64,000 nt of DNA from Halodesulfovibrio marinisediminis DSM 17456 (GCF_900129975.1 NZ_FSRG01000004.1:682001-746000); one strand, 5' to 3'; counted from the first letter of the stretch, positions 6,722-15,334 are shown. Program-made: numbers and translations. The notes: generated from the sequence alone by a model not told the origin.

Positions 6722-8854
6722 ATGACGGTAATACGAAGCCATCCGGGGCGTATCCGGTTTTCGGCTCAAACGCCTGAAGCTGTCCAGCTATTGCAGCAGG
6801 AGGCAGAAGCAGCGCTTGATCAGATTGAGACACACGTCGCGGTGAAATATAATCCTCGCACAAAACGCGGGTTGCTGACTTTTGAAAAAAGTAGCGACCT
6901 GACAAACCTGCTCGTAGATGTGATTGAAGGGATGGCGCATCAGCTTGCGTCCTCAACGGTATCTGTAGATGTTCAAAAAACAGCTGATGAGGTGGCTGTT
7001 GATGTACAGGTTACCCCTCCCGAGGATGACGTCGAACATTCTGTTTGGATTATCTCAAAAAAGGTTATGAACCACTACATGGGGCGCATGTTTATGCCTC
7101 CCACTTTGCTTCCGTACTGGACTGCATTTAATGTGGCTCCACTTATATGGAAAGGGTTGAACTCCTTGGGGCAACGTAAGCTGGATGTGAATGTGCTGGA
7201 TGCTGCCGCTGTAGGAGCAGCATTTGCGATGCGCGATTATCGTACGGCAGGTACTATTAATTTGCTGCTCGACATCAGTGCAACATTGGAAGACTGGACC
7301 AAAGAAAAATCGCGACGTGATATTGCTGCATTGTTTGACGGTGAAAAAAAGCCGGTGTGGGTTCTGCGTGATGATGAGCCTGTGGTCGTTTCATCAGAAG
7401 AACTTGTAGTAGGTGATCTTGTAGTTGTTCGTTCCGGAGCACGTATCCCTGTAGATGGTGTTGTTGCAGACGGGCTTGCTCTTGTTAACCAGTCTTCAAT
7501 GACAGGGGAGCCATTTGCGGTTGAAAAAGGTGTTGAGAGTGAGGTGTATTCCGGAACCGTTGTAGAAGAAGGGCGTATTATTGTACACGCCAATGCCGTC
7601 GGTAGTGATACACGTTTTTCTAAGATTGCTAAAATATTAACAGAGTCTGATGAGCGTAAAGCAGAGATACATTGTCAGGCTGTTAAAATGGCAGATAAGA
7701 TTGTACCGTTTTCTTTTGTACTTGCAGGATTAGTTTACGTTGCAACTCGTAATGCTAGACAGGCTGCAGCCGTATTACTTGCTGATTACTCGTGCGCAGT
7801 CAAGTTGGCGACACCGCTTGCAGTTCGTTCTGCAATGCTGGAAGCTGCACATAACGGTGCAGTAATTAAAGGCGGAAAGTATCTGGAGTCTTTATCTAAA
7901 TTGGATGCTGTTGTTCTTGATAAGACCGGAACTTTGACAGAGGCACGTCCAGAGGTTGTAGAGATTTGCTCATTTAACGGATATACTGACCAATTTGTAT
8001 TACAGCAGGCTGCATGTATGGAGGAGCATTTCCCGCATCCTGTTGCTGACGCTATTGTTCGCAAGGCCGATGAGGCTGGGTTGGTACATTCTGAAGATCA
8101 TGCCGAAGTTGAATATATACTCGCGCATGGCATTGTAACAACGTTGGATGGGCAACGTACTGTTTTGGGCAGCAGGCATTTTGTGCACGAGGATGAAGGA
8201 ATTTCGTTTGATGTGGCTGAGGATGCAATCGCAGAGTGCTCCGGTGCCGGGATTTCGTTGCTGTATTTTGCGTGCGGGGACAAGCTGGCCGGTGTAATAG
8301 CGATTAAAGACCCTCTTAGGGGGGATGCCGGACGGTTTATTCGTAACTTGGAGCAAATGGATGTGGAGCGCATTATTATGCTTACAGGCGATGGCGAGGA
8401 TACAGCGGCATCCGTTGCGGCGGATCTTCAGCTCAAAGAGTATTATGCTCAGGCACTGCCTGATGAGAAGACTGCGCTGCTTAATACCCTTCGATCTCAA
8501 GGGTACACTGTGGCCATGGTAGGCGACGGTATTAATGATTCGGCAGCATTGACCGCAGCTGACGTCGGTGTATCCATGAAACATGGTGCGGACATAGCCC
8601 GCGAGGCGTGTGATATTCTACTTACAGGTGAGCGGCTGGATAGCTTTACAGATGCTATGGAGATAGCAAAACGTACCATGCGGCGTATAAGATGCAATTT
8701 TATGTTCATTGTCGCAAGTAATACGCTGCTTATAGGGCTGGGCATTGTGGGGGTGATTACCCCTGCGTTGATGGCGTTGTTGCACAATATTGGAACGGTG
8801 GTGACATGCGTACATTCTATGCGTCCTATGTTACCGGCACGTACCATCGCCTAG
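6722..8854 (+). CDS. fezB: P1B-type metal ATPase with N-terminal HMA2 domain, FezB-like (P1B-6 subgroup)
   Basis: 710-residue cation-pumping ATPase. An HMA2 domain (about 1-75, HPGRIRF motif) precedes the transmembrane core. Motor motifs are intact: TGEP (about 261), DKTGT with the phosphorylated Asp at 400, the P1B-specific HP (His 439), and GDGIND (about 600). The ion-binding helix has DYSCAVKLATP with Cys 358, that is SCA in place of the usual CPC; I recall SCA as a mark of the P1B-6 subgroup, to which FezB of ferrosome clusters belongs. Fewer N-terminal helices are evident than in CPC pumps. GGCGGAG precedes ATG 6722; an upstream TTG (6665) is less likely. In ferrosomes FezB is thought to load iron into a membrane compartment; here that role is inferred from motif, neighbours and Fur-like control. 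Confidence 0.9.
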   Translation: MTVIRSHPGRIRFSAQTPEAVQLLQQEAEAALDQIETHVAVKYNPRTKRGLLTFEKSSDLTNLLVDVIEGMAHQLASSTVSVDVQKTADEVAVDVQVTPPEDDVEHSVWIISKKVMNHYMGRMFMPPTLLPYWTAFNVAPLIWKGLNSLGQRKLDVNVLDAAAVGAAFAMRDYRTAGTINLLLDISATLEDWTKEKSRRDIAALFDGEKKPVWVLRDDEPVVVSSEELVVGDLVVVRSGARIPVDGVVADGLALVNQSSMTGEPFAVEKGVESEVYSGTVVEEGRIIVHANAVGSDTRFSKIAKILTESDERKAEIHCQAVKMADKIVPFSFVLAGLVYVATRNARQAAAVLLADYSCAVKLATPLAVRSAMLEAAHNGAVIKGGKYLESLSKLDAVVLDKTGTLTEARPEVVEICSFNGYTDQFVLQQAACMEEHFPHPVADAIVRKADEAGLVHSEDHAEVEYILAHGIVTTLDGQRTVLGSRHFVHEDEGISFDVAEDAIAECSGAGISLLYFACGDKLAGVIAIKDPLRGDAGRFIRNLEQMDVERIIMLTGDGEDTAASVAADLQLKEYYAQALPDEKTALLNTLRSQGYTVAMVGDGINDSAALTAADVGVSMKHGADIAREACDILLTGERLDSFTDAMEIAKRTMRRIRCNFMFIVASNTLLIGLGIVGVITPALMALLHNIGTVVTCVHSMRPMLPARTIA

Positions 8855-8919
8855 TTGAGATGATTTTTAGTTAGCGAGTTACGCTTGCTGTCAGAAAATA
8901 TGTTGGTATCATGTCGTTA

Positions 8920-8956
8920 AAAAAGCCATGCGGTCATTGTCGCATGGCTTTTTTTT
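8920..8956. terminator. Bidirectional terminator between the ATPase and the convergent HMA2-TM gene
   Basis: GCCATGCG (8925-8932) pairs with CGCATGGC (8941-8948), with A-rich sequence before and eight T after, so it serves both converging genes. Confidence 0.85.
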
Positions 8957-9386
8957 ATGAAAATAATGTTCGTCTGTTTTGATAGATGTGTGTCGCCATC
9001 AACGATAGCCAGATTACGCCAGAGAAAGCGTGTGCATCTTCAGATATGGTCAGCAGGCTGAGTGTGATAACTCCTGCTCCAAGCAATCCTCGTTTTACAT
9101 AACGTCTTCCTCTTTTGCTGTTAATCGCTTGGCTAACACTACGCAGCTTGTCCTTTACCTGTTCTGGATCCATTCCCAGCGATGATGCGATTGTTGAAAA
9201 AAGTTGTTCAGCACGGATTTTTGCATGGTCAAAGATCACAAGTAAGCTTCCTACTCGTTTGTTGACGGCAACTTCAACTACTCCCTTTGTTTTTGTCAGC
9301 GCTTCTTTAACAGCTTTTGCTTTCTCATCAAATTTAAGTGACTCGCATCTAAAGCGAAAACGTGAGTGGTATGTTGTTGTACTCAT
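8955..9386 (-). CDS. HMA2-domain protein with C-terminal membrane hairpin
   Basis: 143 residues. The N-terminal about 75 residues form a beta-alpha-beta type HMA2 domain: it starts with SRFRFRCESLK and continues with VEVAVNKRVGSLLVIFD. A basic linker (SKRGRRYVKRG) and two hydrophobic segments (about 100-115 and 122-135) follow, giving a short membrane anchor. AGGAGG precedes ATG. It converges on the ATPase gene and shares its terminator. A third HMA2 protein at the same locus argues that it belongs to the same system, perhaps an anchor or assembly factor for the ATPase; function otherwise unknown. Confidence 0.8.
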   Translation of the reverse strand: MSTTTYHSRFRFRCESLKFDEKAKAVKEALTKTKGVVEVAVNKRVGSLLVIFDHAKIRAEQLFSTIASSLGMDPEQVKDKLRSVSQAINSKRGRRYVKRGLLGAGVITLSLLTISEDAHAFSGVIWLSLMATHIYQNRRTLFS

Positions 9387-9516
9387 AGGTGTGCCTCCTT
9401 CTGCTAATTTTTAGACTACGCGGAATTTTTGTGCCTTAAAGTATATTTACTGATGCACTGTGGTGGAGTTTTTAGGGGGATTTGTAGGCAAGAGAATGTG
9501 TGAGGCGGTGTCGTTA

Positions 9517-9636
9517 ATGTTGAATATATACAAGATCTTAGTGTGTTTTGCTGTTGTGTTGAGTGGGGGTTGTGTCGATGAGTATGGCAGAGGTAAGACG
9601 GGGGCGGTAAAAATAGTAAAGAGGCAGGTACAATAG
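9517..9636 (+). CDS. Tiny putative lipoprotein, 39 residues
   Basis: Reading the gap gives MLNIYKILVCFAVVLSGGC followed by about 20 mostly charged residues ending in a basic tail. The N-terminus is a short lipoprotein signal with a lipobox-like LSGGC (Cys 19). GAGG lies 11 bases before ATG, a weak spacing. The stop codon falls in the loop of the hairpin at 9618-9648, which would end its message immediately. Small lipoproteins of this size (entericidin-like in size only) are often overlooked. No function can be assigned, and coding is not certain. Confidence 0.4.
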   Translation: MLNIYKILVCFAVVLSGGCVDEYGRGKTGAVKIVKRQVQ

Positions 9637-9652
9637 ACCTGCCTCTTTAATT
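9618..9652. terminator. Terminator between the tiny lipoprotein and the SulP gene
   Basis: AAAGAGGCAGGT (9618-9629) pairs perfectly with ACCTGCCTCTTT (9637-9648). T-rich flanks on both strands are short, but the stem is strong and lies between convergent genes. Confidence 0.7.
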
Positions 9653-9712
9653 GCTTGCTGATACGTTATAACTGCTCGACAGTGCTGTAACTGCTGGGCG
9701 AGAGCTGGTACG

Positions 9713-11482
9713 TTACTGTAAGTTTAATGCGAGGGTGTTGCCAGCGCATTCGTCAAAAATGCGAGCCTTACAAGTAGTGCATTTTTCAGTATTGACGGAA
9801 GCAGCAAGTTTTTTAATCGCAACTCGTTTGTTTGCGAAAATATGGTCATTTCCAAATTGTTGCAGAACGCCAGCCCTGTTCAGCATTCCCCTTACTTCAG
9901 GGTTCAGGGAACTCAGATACATTTCACAGCCTTTTTCACGGAATGCCTCTCGTTCTGAAGAGAACATTTCACATCCTGCAATATCAATAAATGTTACAGC
10001 CTTAAGTATCACAAGAAGTTTTGTTTGTGTAGGACATTCATCAATTTCTTTATGCAGGCTTTCAATAATGTTGTTAGTGGCTCCAAAGAAGATTTCACCG
10101 CGTAAGCGGACGATCTTGATTTGTGGACATTCAAGAACTTTTTCGCTTGTTACTTCAACAAAAGAAGAGATGCCTGCCTCGTCCCGTTGCAAGGTGATGG
10201 AAGCAAGTTCTGGATGTGATGTTTTGTTGATATACAGGAGGAGGGAAAGAATCACACCGACATAAATTGCAAATTCAAGGTGCAGGAAAAGAGTGGAAAG
10301 CAACGTTACGAGCATTACTCCGAATTCCTGACGGCTTGTTTTCATGATGCCTTTGATGTGGTGAAAATCAATCAGCCTGAATGCAACAACCATGAGAACT
10401 CCTGCCATGGCAGGGATTGGCAGGTAGGCTGTTACAGGTGCAATAAGTAGCAGGATTCCAGCGAGAAAACATGCTGCAAAGACTGCTGCAGCTGGAGTAC
10501 GTGCACCAGCTGTGTAGTTTACTCCGGTACGTGTGAAAGAGCCGGATGCTGCATAGCAGGAGAAGAAGCTGCCAGCAATGTTGCATAGCCCCTGTCCTGT
10601 AAATTCTTGATTTGTATTAATATGCTGTTTTGACTGCATTGCAATAGAGCGTGCAATGGAGAGTGCTTCTGTGAGACCTAGAATAGCTATGGCGAGAGCA
10701 CTAGTGCCGAGTTGCTCAACAGTTGTCATGGACAGGTTTGGAATGACAAATTGTGGAAGGTGTGAAGGCAGAGCTCCCAAGAGTTTTATTCCGGCATCTG
10801 CACCACCAAGAATGTATGCAACAATACCACCGCAAATAAGTGCGGAGAGCATGTGAGGGAGTTTCGGGACGTACTTTTGAATGAAAACCGAAATAAGCAT
10901 CGCGACAAACCCGATAGTCAGGGCAGGTGTACTTATTTGGTTTATGTGATTGATAAGATGAGGTAATTTTTCATAAAAAGCAGATCCTGATGGGAACGCT
11001 ATGCCGGTGAAGTTACCAAGCTGGCTGAAACCGATAAGTATTGCAGTCCCTGATGTAAAGCCGACAACAACAGAGTGAGAAACAAAATTGATTAGCGTTC
11101 CGAGTTTCATCAGGCCGAATAGCAGTTGGATGATACCGGTAAGGAGTGTCAGGGAAAAGACTGCGGTAATATATTCGCTAGATAGCGGTGTGTATAGCTG
11201 ACTGAGGTTTCCATAAATAACAAGTGAAACCGCAGTGGTCGGACCGGATATAAGGTGTCTTGAAGACCCGAAAAGCGCTGCAACAATGGTAGGTACAATT
11301 GCAGAATACAATCCGTATTCTGGTGGGAGACCTGCGATTGCGGCGAAGGCAACACCTTGCGGAAGTACAATAATTGCTCCACTTAACCCTGCGTTTATAT
11401 CAAGCTTTAAGGTCTTGATAGAGTATGTTTGTAACCAGCTGAGGAAAGGAAAGAGTTTTAGATAAGCAGAAGCTGTTGACAC
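9713..11482 (-). CDS. SulP-family anion transporter with STAS domain
   Basis: 589-residue inner-membrane SLC26/SulP transporter. Roughly ten or more TM segments fill residues 20-420, with the family signature around LPQGVAFAAIAGLPPEYGLY (about 40-59). A C-terminal STAS domain covers about 440-555. SulP proteins carry sulfate, bicarbonate or other anions; in a sulfate reducer sulfate is the obvious candidate, but sequence alone does not fix the substrate. After the STAS domain is an unusual tail with CTTCKARIFDEC, three cysteines that might bind metal or sense redox state. Start is GTG at 11482 with AAGGAT upstream. No partner gene is adjacent. Confidence 0.9.
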   Translation of the reverse strand: MSTASAYLKLFPFLSWLQTYSIKTLKLDINAGLSGAIIVLPQGVAFAAIAGLPPEYGLYSAIVPTIVAALFGSSRHLISGPTTAVSLVIYGNLSQLYTPLSSEYITAVFSLTLLTGIIQLLFGLMKLGTLINFVSHSVVVGFTSGTAILIGFSQLGNFTGIAFPSGSAFYEKLPHLINHINQISTPALTIGFVAMLISVFIQKYVPKLPHMLSALICGGIVAYILGGADAGIKLLGALPSHLPQFVIPNLSMTTVEQLGTSALAIAILGLTEALSIARSIAMQSKQHINTNQEFTGQGLCNIAGSFFSCYAASGSFTRTGVNYTAGARTPAAAVFAACFLAGILLLIAPVTAYLPIPAMAGVLMVVAFRLIDFHHIKGIMKTSRQEFGVMLVTLLSTLFLHLEFAIYVGVILSLLLYINKTSHPELASITLQRDEAGISSFVEVTSEKVLECPQIKIVRLRGEIFFGATNNIIESLHKEIDECPTQTKLLVILKAVTFIDIAGCEMFSSEREAFREKGCEMYLSSLNPEVRGMLNRAGVLQQFGNDHIFANKRVAIKKLAASVNTEKCTTCKARIFDECAGNTLALNLQ

Positions 11483-11905
11483 CGATTAATCCTTTTAAAA
11501 ACATTTTTTATTGTAAGGTTTTTTGCTATATTAGGTAAATGAAATTAGAATGTTACATGTTGCATATGGTGAAAAAAATTGTTTGAGTAAAGCGGGTGAC
11601 AGAGAGTTTTGTGGATGAAAAATATAGTAACGTTTTCGTTCTGCAGTTGCGGTAATAATGAAATTCGCGTTCTACAGTCTCAAATGTAAGCATCATCCAG
11701 TTACTGTAGTTATATATACGTAATCAGTAGTTCAAACTATTTAAAAATTCTTATCGTGTTCATGAGAAAAATTGAGGGCGTGTAATAAAAGAACTTTTTG
11801 CCTGTAAATGTAGCTTGTTGAGTATCTACTGTTGAGGTTGCAGTTGACGGCTTTCTATACGTATTTATTATATTTTTTCGAAGTGATTCATTAGGAGAAA
11901 ACAGA
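11483..11905. other. Divergent intergenic region between SulP and the methyltransferase
   Basis: AT-rich, no gene. It must hold both outward promoters. I see no strong operator palindrome. Confidence 0.5.
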
Positions 11906-12988
11906 ATGGGAACTTCTGTAGATAGGACTGAACAGTTTTGCCAGAAGCTGTGTGATATACTGAATTATGGTGCATTAAATACGGCAATGGGCATTGGATA
12001 TGCGTCTGGTGCGTTTGAAGCGTTGGCTAATTTTGATGAACCTGCTCCGTGTGAATCCATTGCCCTGCAAGGCGGCTTGGACGAGCGTTATTTTCAGGAG
12101 TGGTTGGGGGTCATGGTTACGGGGGGGATTGTCGAGGTGACTGAAGAATATGGCGTCGAATTGTACTTCCTGCCTAAGGAGTATGTTCCGCTTCTTACTC
12201 GTAACGGTGGCAATGCCAATCTTGGTGTATACACACAGGAAATTCCATTACTGACTCAAGGGGTGCTGAATGAGGTTGTTTCTGGAATGCGGAATGGTGA
12301 GGGGATAAGTTATGCGCAATATCAACCATTTTATGCCTTTATGGAACAACTTGCGAATGCGAAACACAAACAGGTACTTGTTGATACGTTTCTTCCTTCT
12401 GTTCAGAATGGAGTCATAGTTGAACGCTTGAAGCAGGGCATCCATGTTTGTGATATCGGCTGCGCAGATGGTCTTGTTCTGCAGTTAATGGCAGAGGCTT
12501 TTCCAAATTCAACCTTTATGGGGTTTGATATTGCAGAGGAAAGTATTGAGAAAGCACAAAAGCGTGCTGCAGAGATGGGGTTGAAGAATATTCAGTTTAA
12601 GGTTCAGGATGCCGCAGCAGAAGTTGTTGAGGCTGAACAGTTTGATTATATTATGGCTTTTGATGCAATTCATGATCAGACTCGTCCGTTTGAAGCACTG
12701 AGGAATATACAGCTGATGCTCAAATCTGGTGGTGTTTTTTCAATGATTGATATTGCCGCGAGTTCCTCTGTTGCAAAGAATAAGAATCATCCTATGGGAG
12801 CTTTTCTGTACACAGTAAGCTTGATGCATTGTATGCCTGTTGGCTTAGTAGAGAATGGCATGGGACTTGGAATGATGTGGGGCAGGGAGCAGGCGTTGGA
12901 GCTGTGTTCAATTGCTGGTTTCAGTTCTGTTGAAGTGTACGATATTCCTGAGGACGGGTTTAATAGTCATTACCTGTGCTATAAATAA
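11906..12988 (+). CDS. Class I SAM-dependent methyltransferase with N-terminal winged helix
   Basis: 360 residues. An N-terminal helical or winged-helix dimerisation-type domain (about 1-95) precedes a Rossmann methyltransferase domain. Motif I VCDIGCADG lies at about 184-192, followed by a FDIAEES acidic loop, and motif IV FDAIHDQ at about 252-258. The two-part architecture is that of small-molecule methyltransferases of the O-methyltransferase/S25 group rather than rRNA enzymes; the substrate is unknown. AGGAG is well placed before ATG. The gene stands alone. Confidence 0.8.
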   Translation: MGTSVDRTEQFCQKLCDILNYGALNTAMGIGYASGAFEALANFDEPAPCESIALQGGLDERYFQEWLGVMVTGGIVEVTEEYGVELYFLPKEYVPLLTRNGGNANLGVYTQEIPLLTQGVLNEVVSGMRNGEGISYAQYQPFYAFMEQLANAKHKQVLVDTFLPSVQNGVIVERLKQGIHVCDIGCADGLVLQLMAEAFPNSTFMGFDIAEESIEKAQKRAAEMGLKNIQFKVQDAAAEVVEAEQFDYIMAFDAIHDQTRPFEALRNIQLMLKSGGVFSMIDIAASSSVAKNKNHPMGAFLYTVSLMHCMPVGLVENGMGLGMMWGREQALELCSIAGFSSVEVYDIPEDGFNSHYLCYK

Positions 12989-12996
12989 ACGCAGAA

Positions 12997-13038
12997 TAAA
13001 AAAGGTCGGAGGCATAGTCGTTAATATGCCTCTGACCT
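12997..13038 (-). terminator. Hairpin terminator for the prepilin peptidase gene
   Basis: AGGTCGGAGGCATA (13003-13016) pairs with TATGCCTCTGACCT (13025-13038) with one mismatch. The A-run at 12997-13002 becomes a T-run on the minus strand. The stem may also slow transcription from the methyltransferase. Confidence 0.7.
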
Positions 13039-13067
13039 TCGAATACCCGCGGACGGGGGGTAAAGGC

Positions 13068-13104
13068 TGTGAAAAAGATTGAGGTGCAGAAAATCTTTTT
13101 CACA
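13068..13104. repeat. 13-base inverted repeat between convergent genes
   Basis: TGTGAAAAAGATT (13068-13080) and AATCTTTTTCACA (13092-13104) are perfect arms with an 11-base loop. Likely a further hairpin between the converging methyltransferase and prepilin peptidase genes. Confidence 0.6.
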
Positions 13105-13267
13105 CCAGTTCTTCTTAGTCGGGGTATTGAAAATAATATGTTTTCTTAGCACATAGTGGAGTAGGAATACAGGGGGTAATTATTGAGAATTGTTTAAAAA
13201 TACTAAATAATGTTAGAAGGGGATATGAACTTTCTGGTTCAAGATAATGGCTTATCAGCTCTTTTGA

Positions 13268-14023
13268 TTACTGGATAGCTGCGGCAATCTGGTTTCCATA
13301 GAGATACGTAAGAAGTGCCCCCGAAGCGAGAAAAGGGCCGAATGGTATATATGTTGTAGATATTCCTACTTTTTTCCGTAGTGATATGATGCTGAACAAA
13401 AGTGCACATAGGCTGGCGATGAGGACAAATATTGAAAGATGATCAAGCCCCGTAAGTGCCCCGAGCATTAACATAAATTTAACATCACCAAATCCCATGC
13501 CGTCGATCTTGCGAATAAGCTTATAGAGAGCTGCAACTGCCCATAATGCAAAAGCACCGATGAACGCTCCGAGCAGGGATTGTATGAAGTCGATGTGGAG
13601 TACGCCGGCGTAGCTAGCGGCGAGTATAACCACAGCTCCGGGGTATGTTAGTACATCCGGCAGAAGGAAGGTCTGAAGATCAATGGCAGACGCAACTAAG
13701 CATATGCCCCCGATGATCATGAGCGCACCCCATTCAGCTGGGGAGGAAGCGTGTAATGCAGCAAGGACAGCCCAAGCCATCGAGAATATCTCAATTAGTG
13801 GATAGAAGAACGGTATACGTACACCGCAGTGCTTGCAGCGTCCTTTTTGGATGATGAAGCTTACAAGCGGGATGTTTTCAAGGACCGAAAGTTGATGTCC
13901 GCATTGCGGACATTCAGAACGGGCAGGTTTAATAATAGTTTTGCCTGTTCCGTAACGGCTGGCACAGACAGAGTAGAAGCTGCCGAGAATAAGTCCCAAA
14001 AGAGCTGCAAATAGAATATACAT
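13268..14023 (-). CDS. pilD: Prepilin peptidase / leader peptide N-methyltransferase (A24 family)
   Basis: 251-residue inner-membrane aspartyl protease that cleaves and N-methylates type IV pilin-like or type II secretion pseudopilins. The N-terminal cytoplasmic domain has the zinc-type pair CPQC (about 39-42) and CKHC (about 63-66). The C-terminal protease domain has the first catalytic Asp in ASAIDLQTFLLPD and the second in GMGFGDVK, with about eight TM helices. Length is usual for the full bifunctional form. ATG start at 14023. No pilin or secretion genes are adjacent; the CpaE-like gene at 32568 is too distant to infer a shared operon. Confidence 0.92.
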   Translation of the reverse strand: MYILFAALLGLILGSFYSVCASRYGTGKTIIKPARSECPQCGHQLSVLENIPLVSFIIQKGRCKHCGVRIPFFYPLIEIFSMAWAVLAALHASSPAEWGALMIIGGICLVASAIDLQTFLLPDVLTYPGAVVILAASYAGVLHIDFIQSLLGAFIGAFALWAVAALYKLIRKIDGMGFGDVKFMLMLGALTGLDHLSIFVLIASLCALLFSIISLRKKVGISTTYIPFGPFLASGALLTYLYGNQIAAAIQ

Positions 14024-14451
14024 GTGTTTTCCGTAATGCGTTTTTTAGAGCGTTACGTGAGAAGTTATTGTGTGACTGTTGTTTCATTGTACATAAAGCG
14101 CTGACGGAAGCTTGTCCAAGCTTTTGCAGTGCTTTTTTTGCGTGCCCTTCAAAATAGGGGGGATTTTGAAGATGTGTTTGTGTTTCGGCATGTTAGAGAG
14201 GTGAAGGGGCCGAGAGAGAATCTTTTGAGTTTATTGGTTTAATCTTTTTGTCTGATGTGAATTAAAGAGAAAATATATATTCCGAGGGGCGTTTTTGGGC
14301 ATAAAAAATGTGTGTTTTGTTAACAATGAGAGGCAGCATAGATAGAGCCTATGGCAAGTCTCATAAATTAGTATTTAACATTTTACCTTTTTTAGCCCAC
14401 AGTGCCTCCAGTCATTAACTGTCCGACAGGTGTCGGGCAACGGAGTATATA
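14024..14451. other. Divergent intergenic region with two hairpins
   Basis: No coding frame is credible. Besides the hairpin at 14097-14140 there is a perfect inverted repeat CTTCAAAAT (14147-14155) with ATTTTGAAG (14163-14171). It should contain promoters for the prepilin peptidase (minus) and TauE (plus) genes. Confidence 0.5.
14097..14140 (+). terminator. Terminator-like hairpin with no plus-strand gene upstream
   Basis: An AAGCTT-TCC-AAGCTT core stem, extended by imperfect pairs (AGCGCTG with CAGTGCT), is followed by seven T on the plus strand. The nearest plus-strand gene upstream ends at 12988, so this could end a small RNA antisense to the prepilin peptidase leader or act as an attenuator. 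Confidence 0.5.
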
Positions 14452-15198
14452 ATGGAACATGTTATTTTTGTAGCATTGTGCTGGGGCGTTGGTGGATTCA
14501 TCAACGGTATTGCGGGCTTTGGTGCCGCGCTTATTGCCATGCCCCTTATTACAACCATGGTTCCACTGCGTTTGGCAGTACCAAGTTGCACTATTCTCGG
14601 CGTTACATTGTGCCTGCAAATGGCATGGACGTATCGTAAACATATTGATTTCGATCGGCTTAAGCCTATTTACATCGGCACTGTCCCAGGTGCTGTTGTA
14701 GGTATTACAATGATGCAGGAGTTTCCTGCTCATTACCTGAAGTTAGGTATGGGCATCTTTTTGTTCATTTACGCGCTGTGGGGACTTTTCTTTGAGGGCA
14801 AAAGCCAAAAAGTAGTTCACAGAGGCTGGGGTGTTGTAGCGGGATTCTGCTCAACTGCCATCAGTTCATCTATTGGCATGGGAGGTCCTCCAACTATTGT
14901 GTATACCTCTCTTGCAGGTTGGGCGAAGGATACTGTTAAAGCTGGTATTGCTAGCTATTTTATTGTGTCCGGCGTGCTGGTTATTTCATTGCAGACTTAT
15001 GCCGGAATCCAGACCAAGGAGACAGTCATGTTGTTTGCAGCAGCGGCACCGGCTGTTATGATTGGTGCTCGTCTTGGCGTGCTGTTATCTCGAAGAATAG
15101 GTGAATTTACTTACCGTAAGGTTCTTTTTGGAATGCTTGCTGTAATGGCGTGTATAATCTTGAGAAGCGCTGTTACACAATTAGTAGCGATTGCGTAA
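14452..15198 (+). CDS. TauE/SafE family sulfite/anion exporter-like permease
   Basis: 248-residue membrane protein with about eight TM helices in two homologous halves. The first half has GGFINGIAGFGAALIAMPL (about 13-31), the second SSSIGMGGPPTIVY (about 137-150), the paired signatures of TauE/SafE (DUF81). Members export sulfite, sulfoacetate or other organic anions; substrate is not clear here. GGAG is eight bases before ATG. Single gene with its own terminator. Confidence 0.85.
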   Translation: MEHVIFVALCWGVGGFINGIAGFGAALIAMPLITTMVPLRLAVPSCTILGVTLCLQMAWTYRKHIDFDRLKPIYIGTVPGAVVGITMMQEFPAHYLKLGMGIFLFIYALWGLFFEGKSQKVVHRGWGVVAGFCSTAISSSIGMGGPPTIVYTSLAGWAKDTVKAGIASYFIVSGVLVISLQTYAGIQTKETVMLFAAAAPAVMIGARLGVLLSRRIGEFTYRKVLFGMLAVMACIILRSAVTQLVAIA

Positions 15199-15292
15199 GA
15201 CGATAAAATGCTATGTATTTTTCTCTCATACCTTGGAGCTAATTAGCATTGAGACTGACTTAGGCCACAAACTGACAAAAAGATGTTTTTGT

Positions 15293-15334
15293 ACCCGTGC
15301 GTTGTTTTGAAAAACAATGTGCGGGATTTTTTTT
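15293..15334 (+). terminator. Terminator after the TauE-like gene
   Basis: Arms CCCGTGCGTTGTTTT and AAAACAATGTGCGGG pair with two G-T wobbles, followed by eight T. Confidence 0.8.

Noticed and set aside
4603-8854. Magnetosome gene cluster
   Set aside because: No MamA/B/E/K-type genes are present; the ATPase and HMA2 proteins fit the fez type better.
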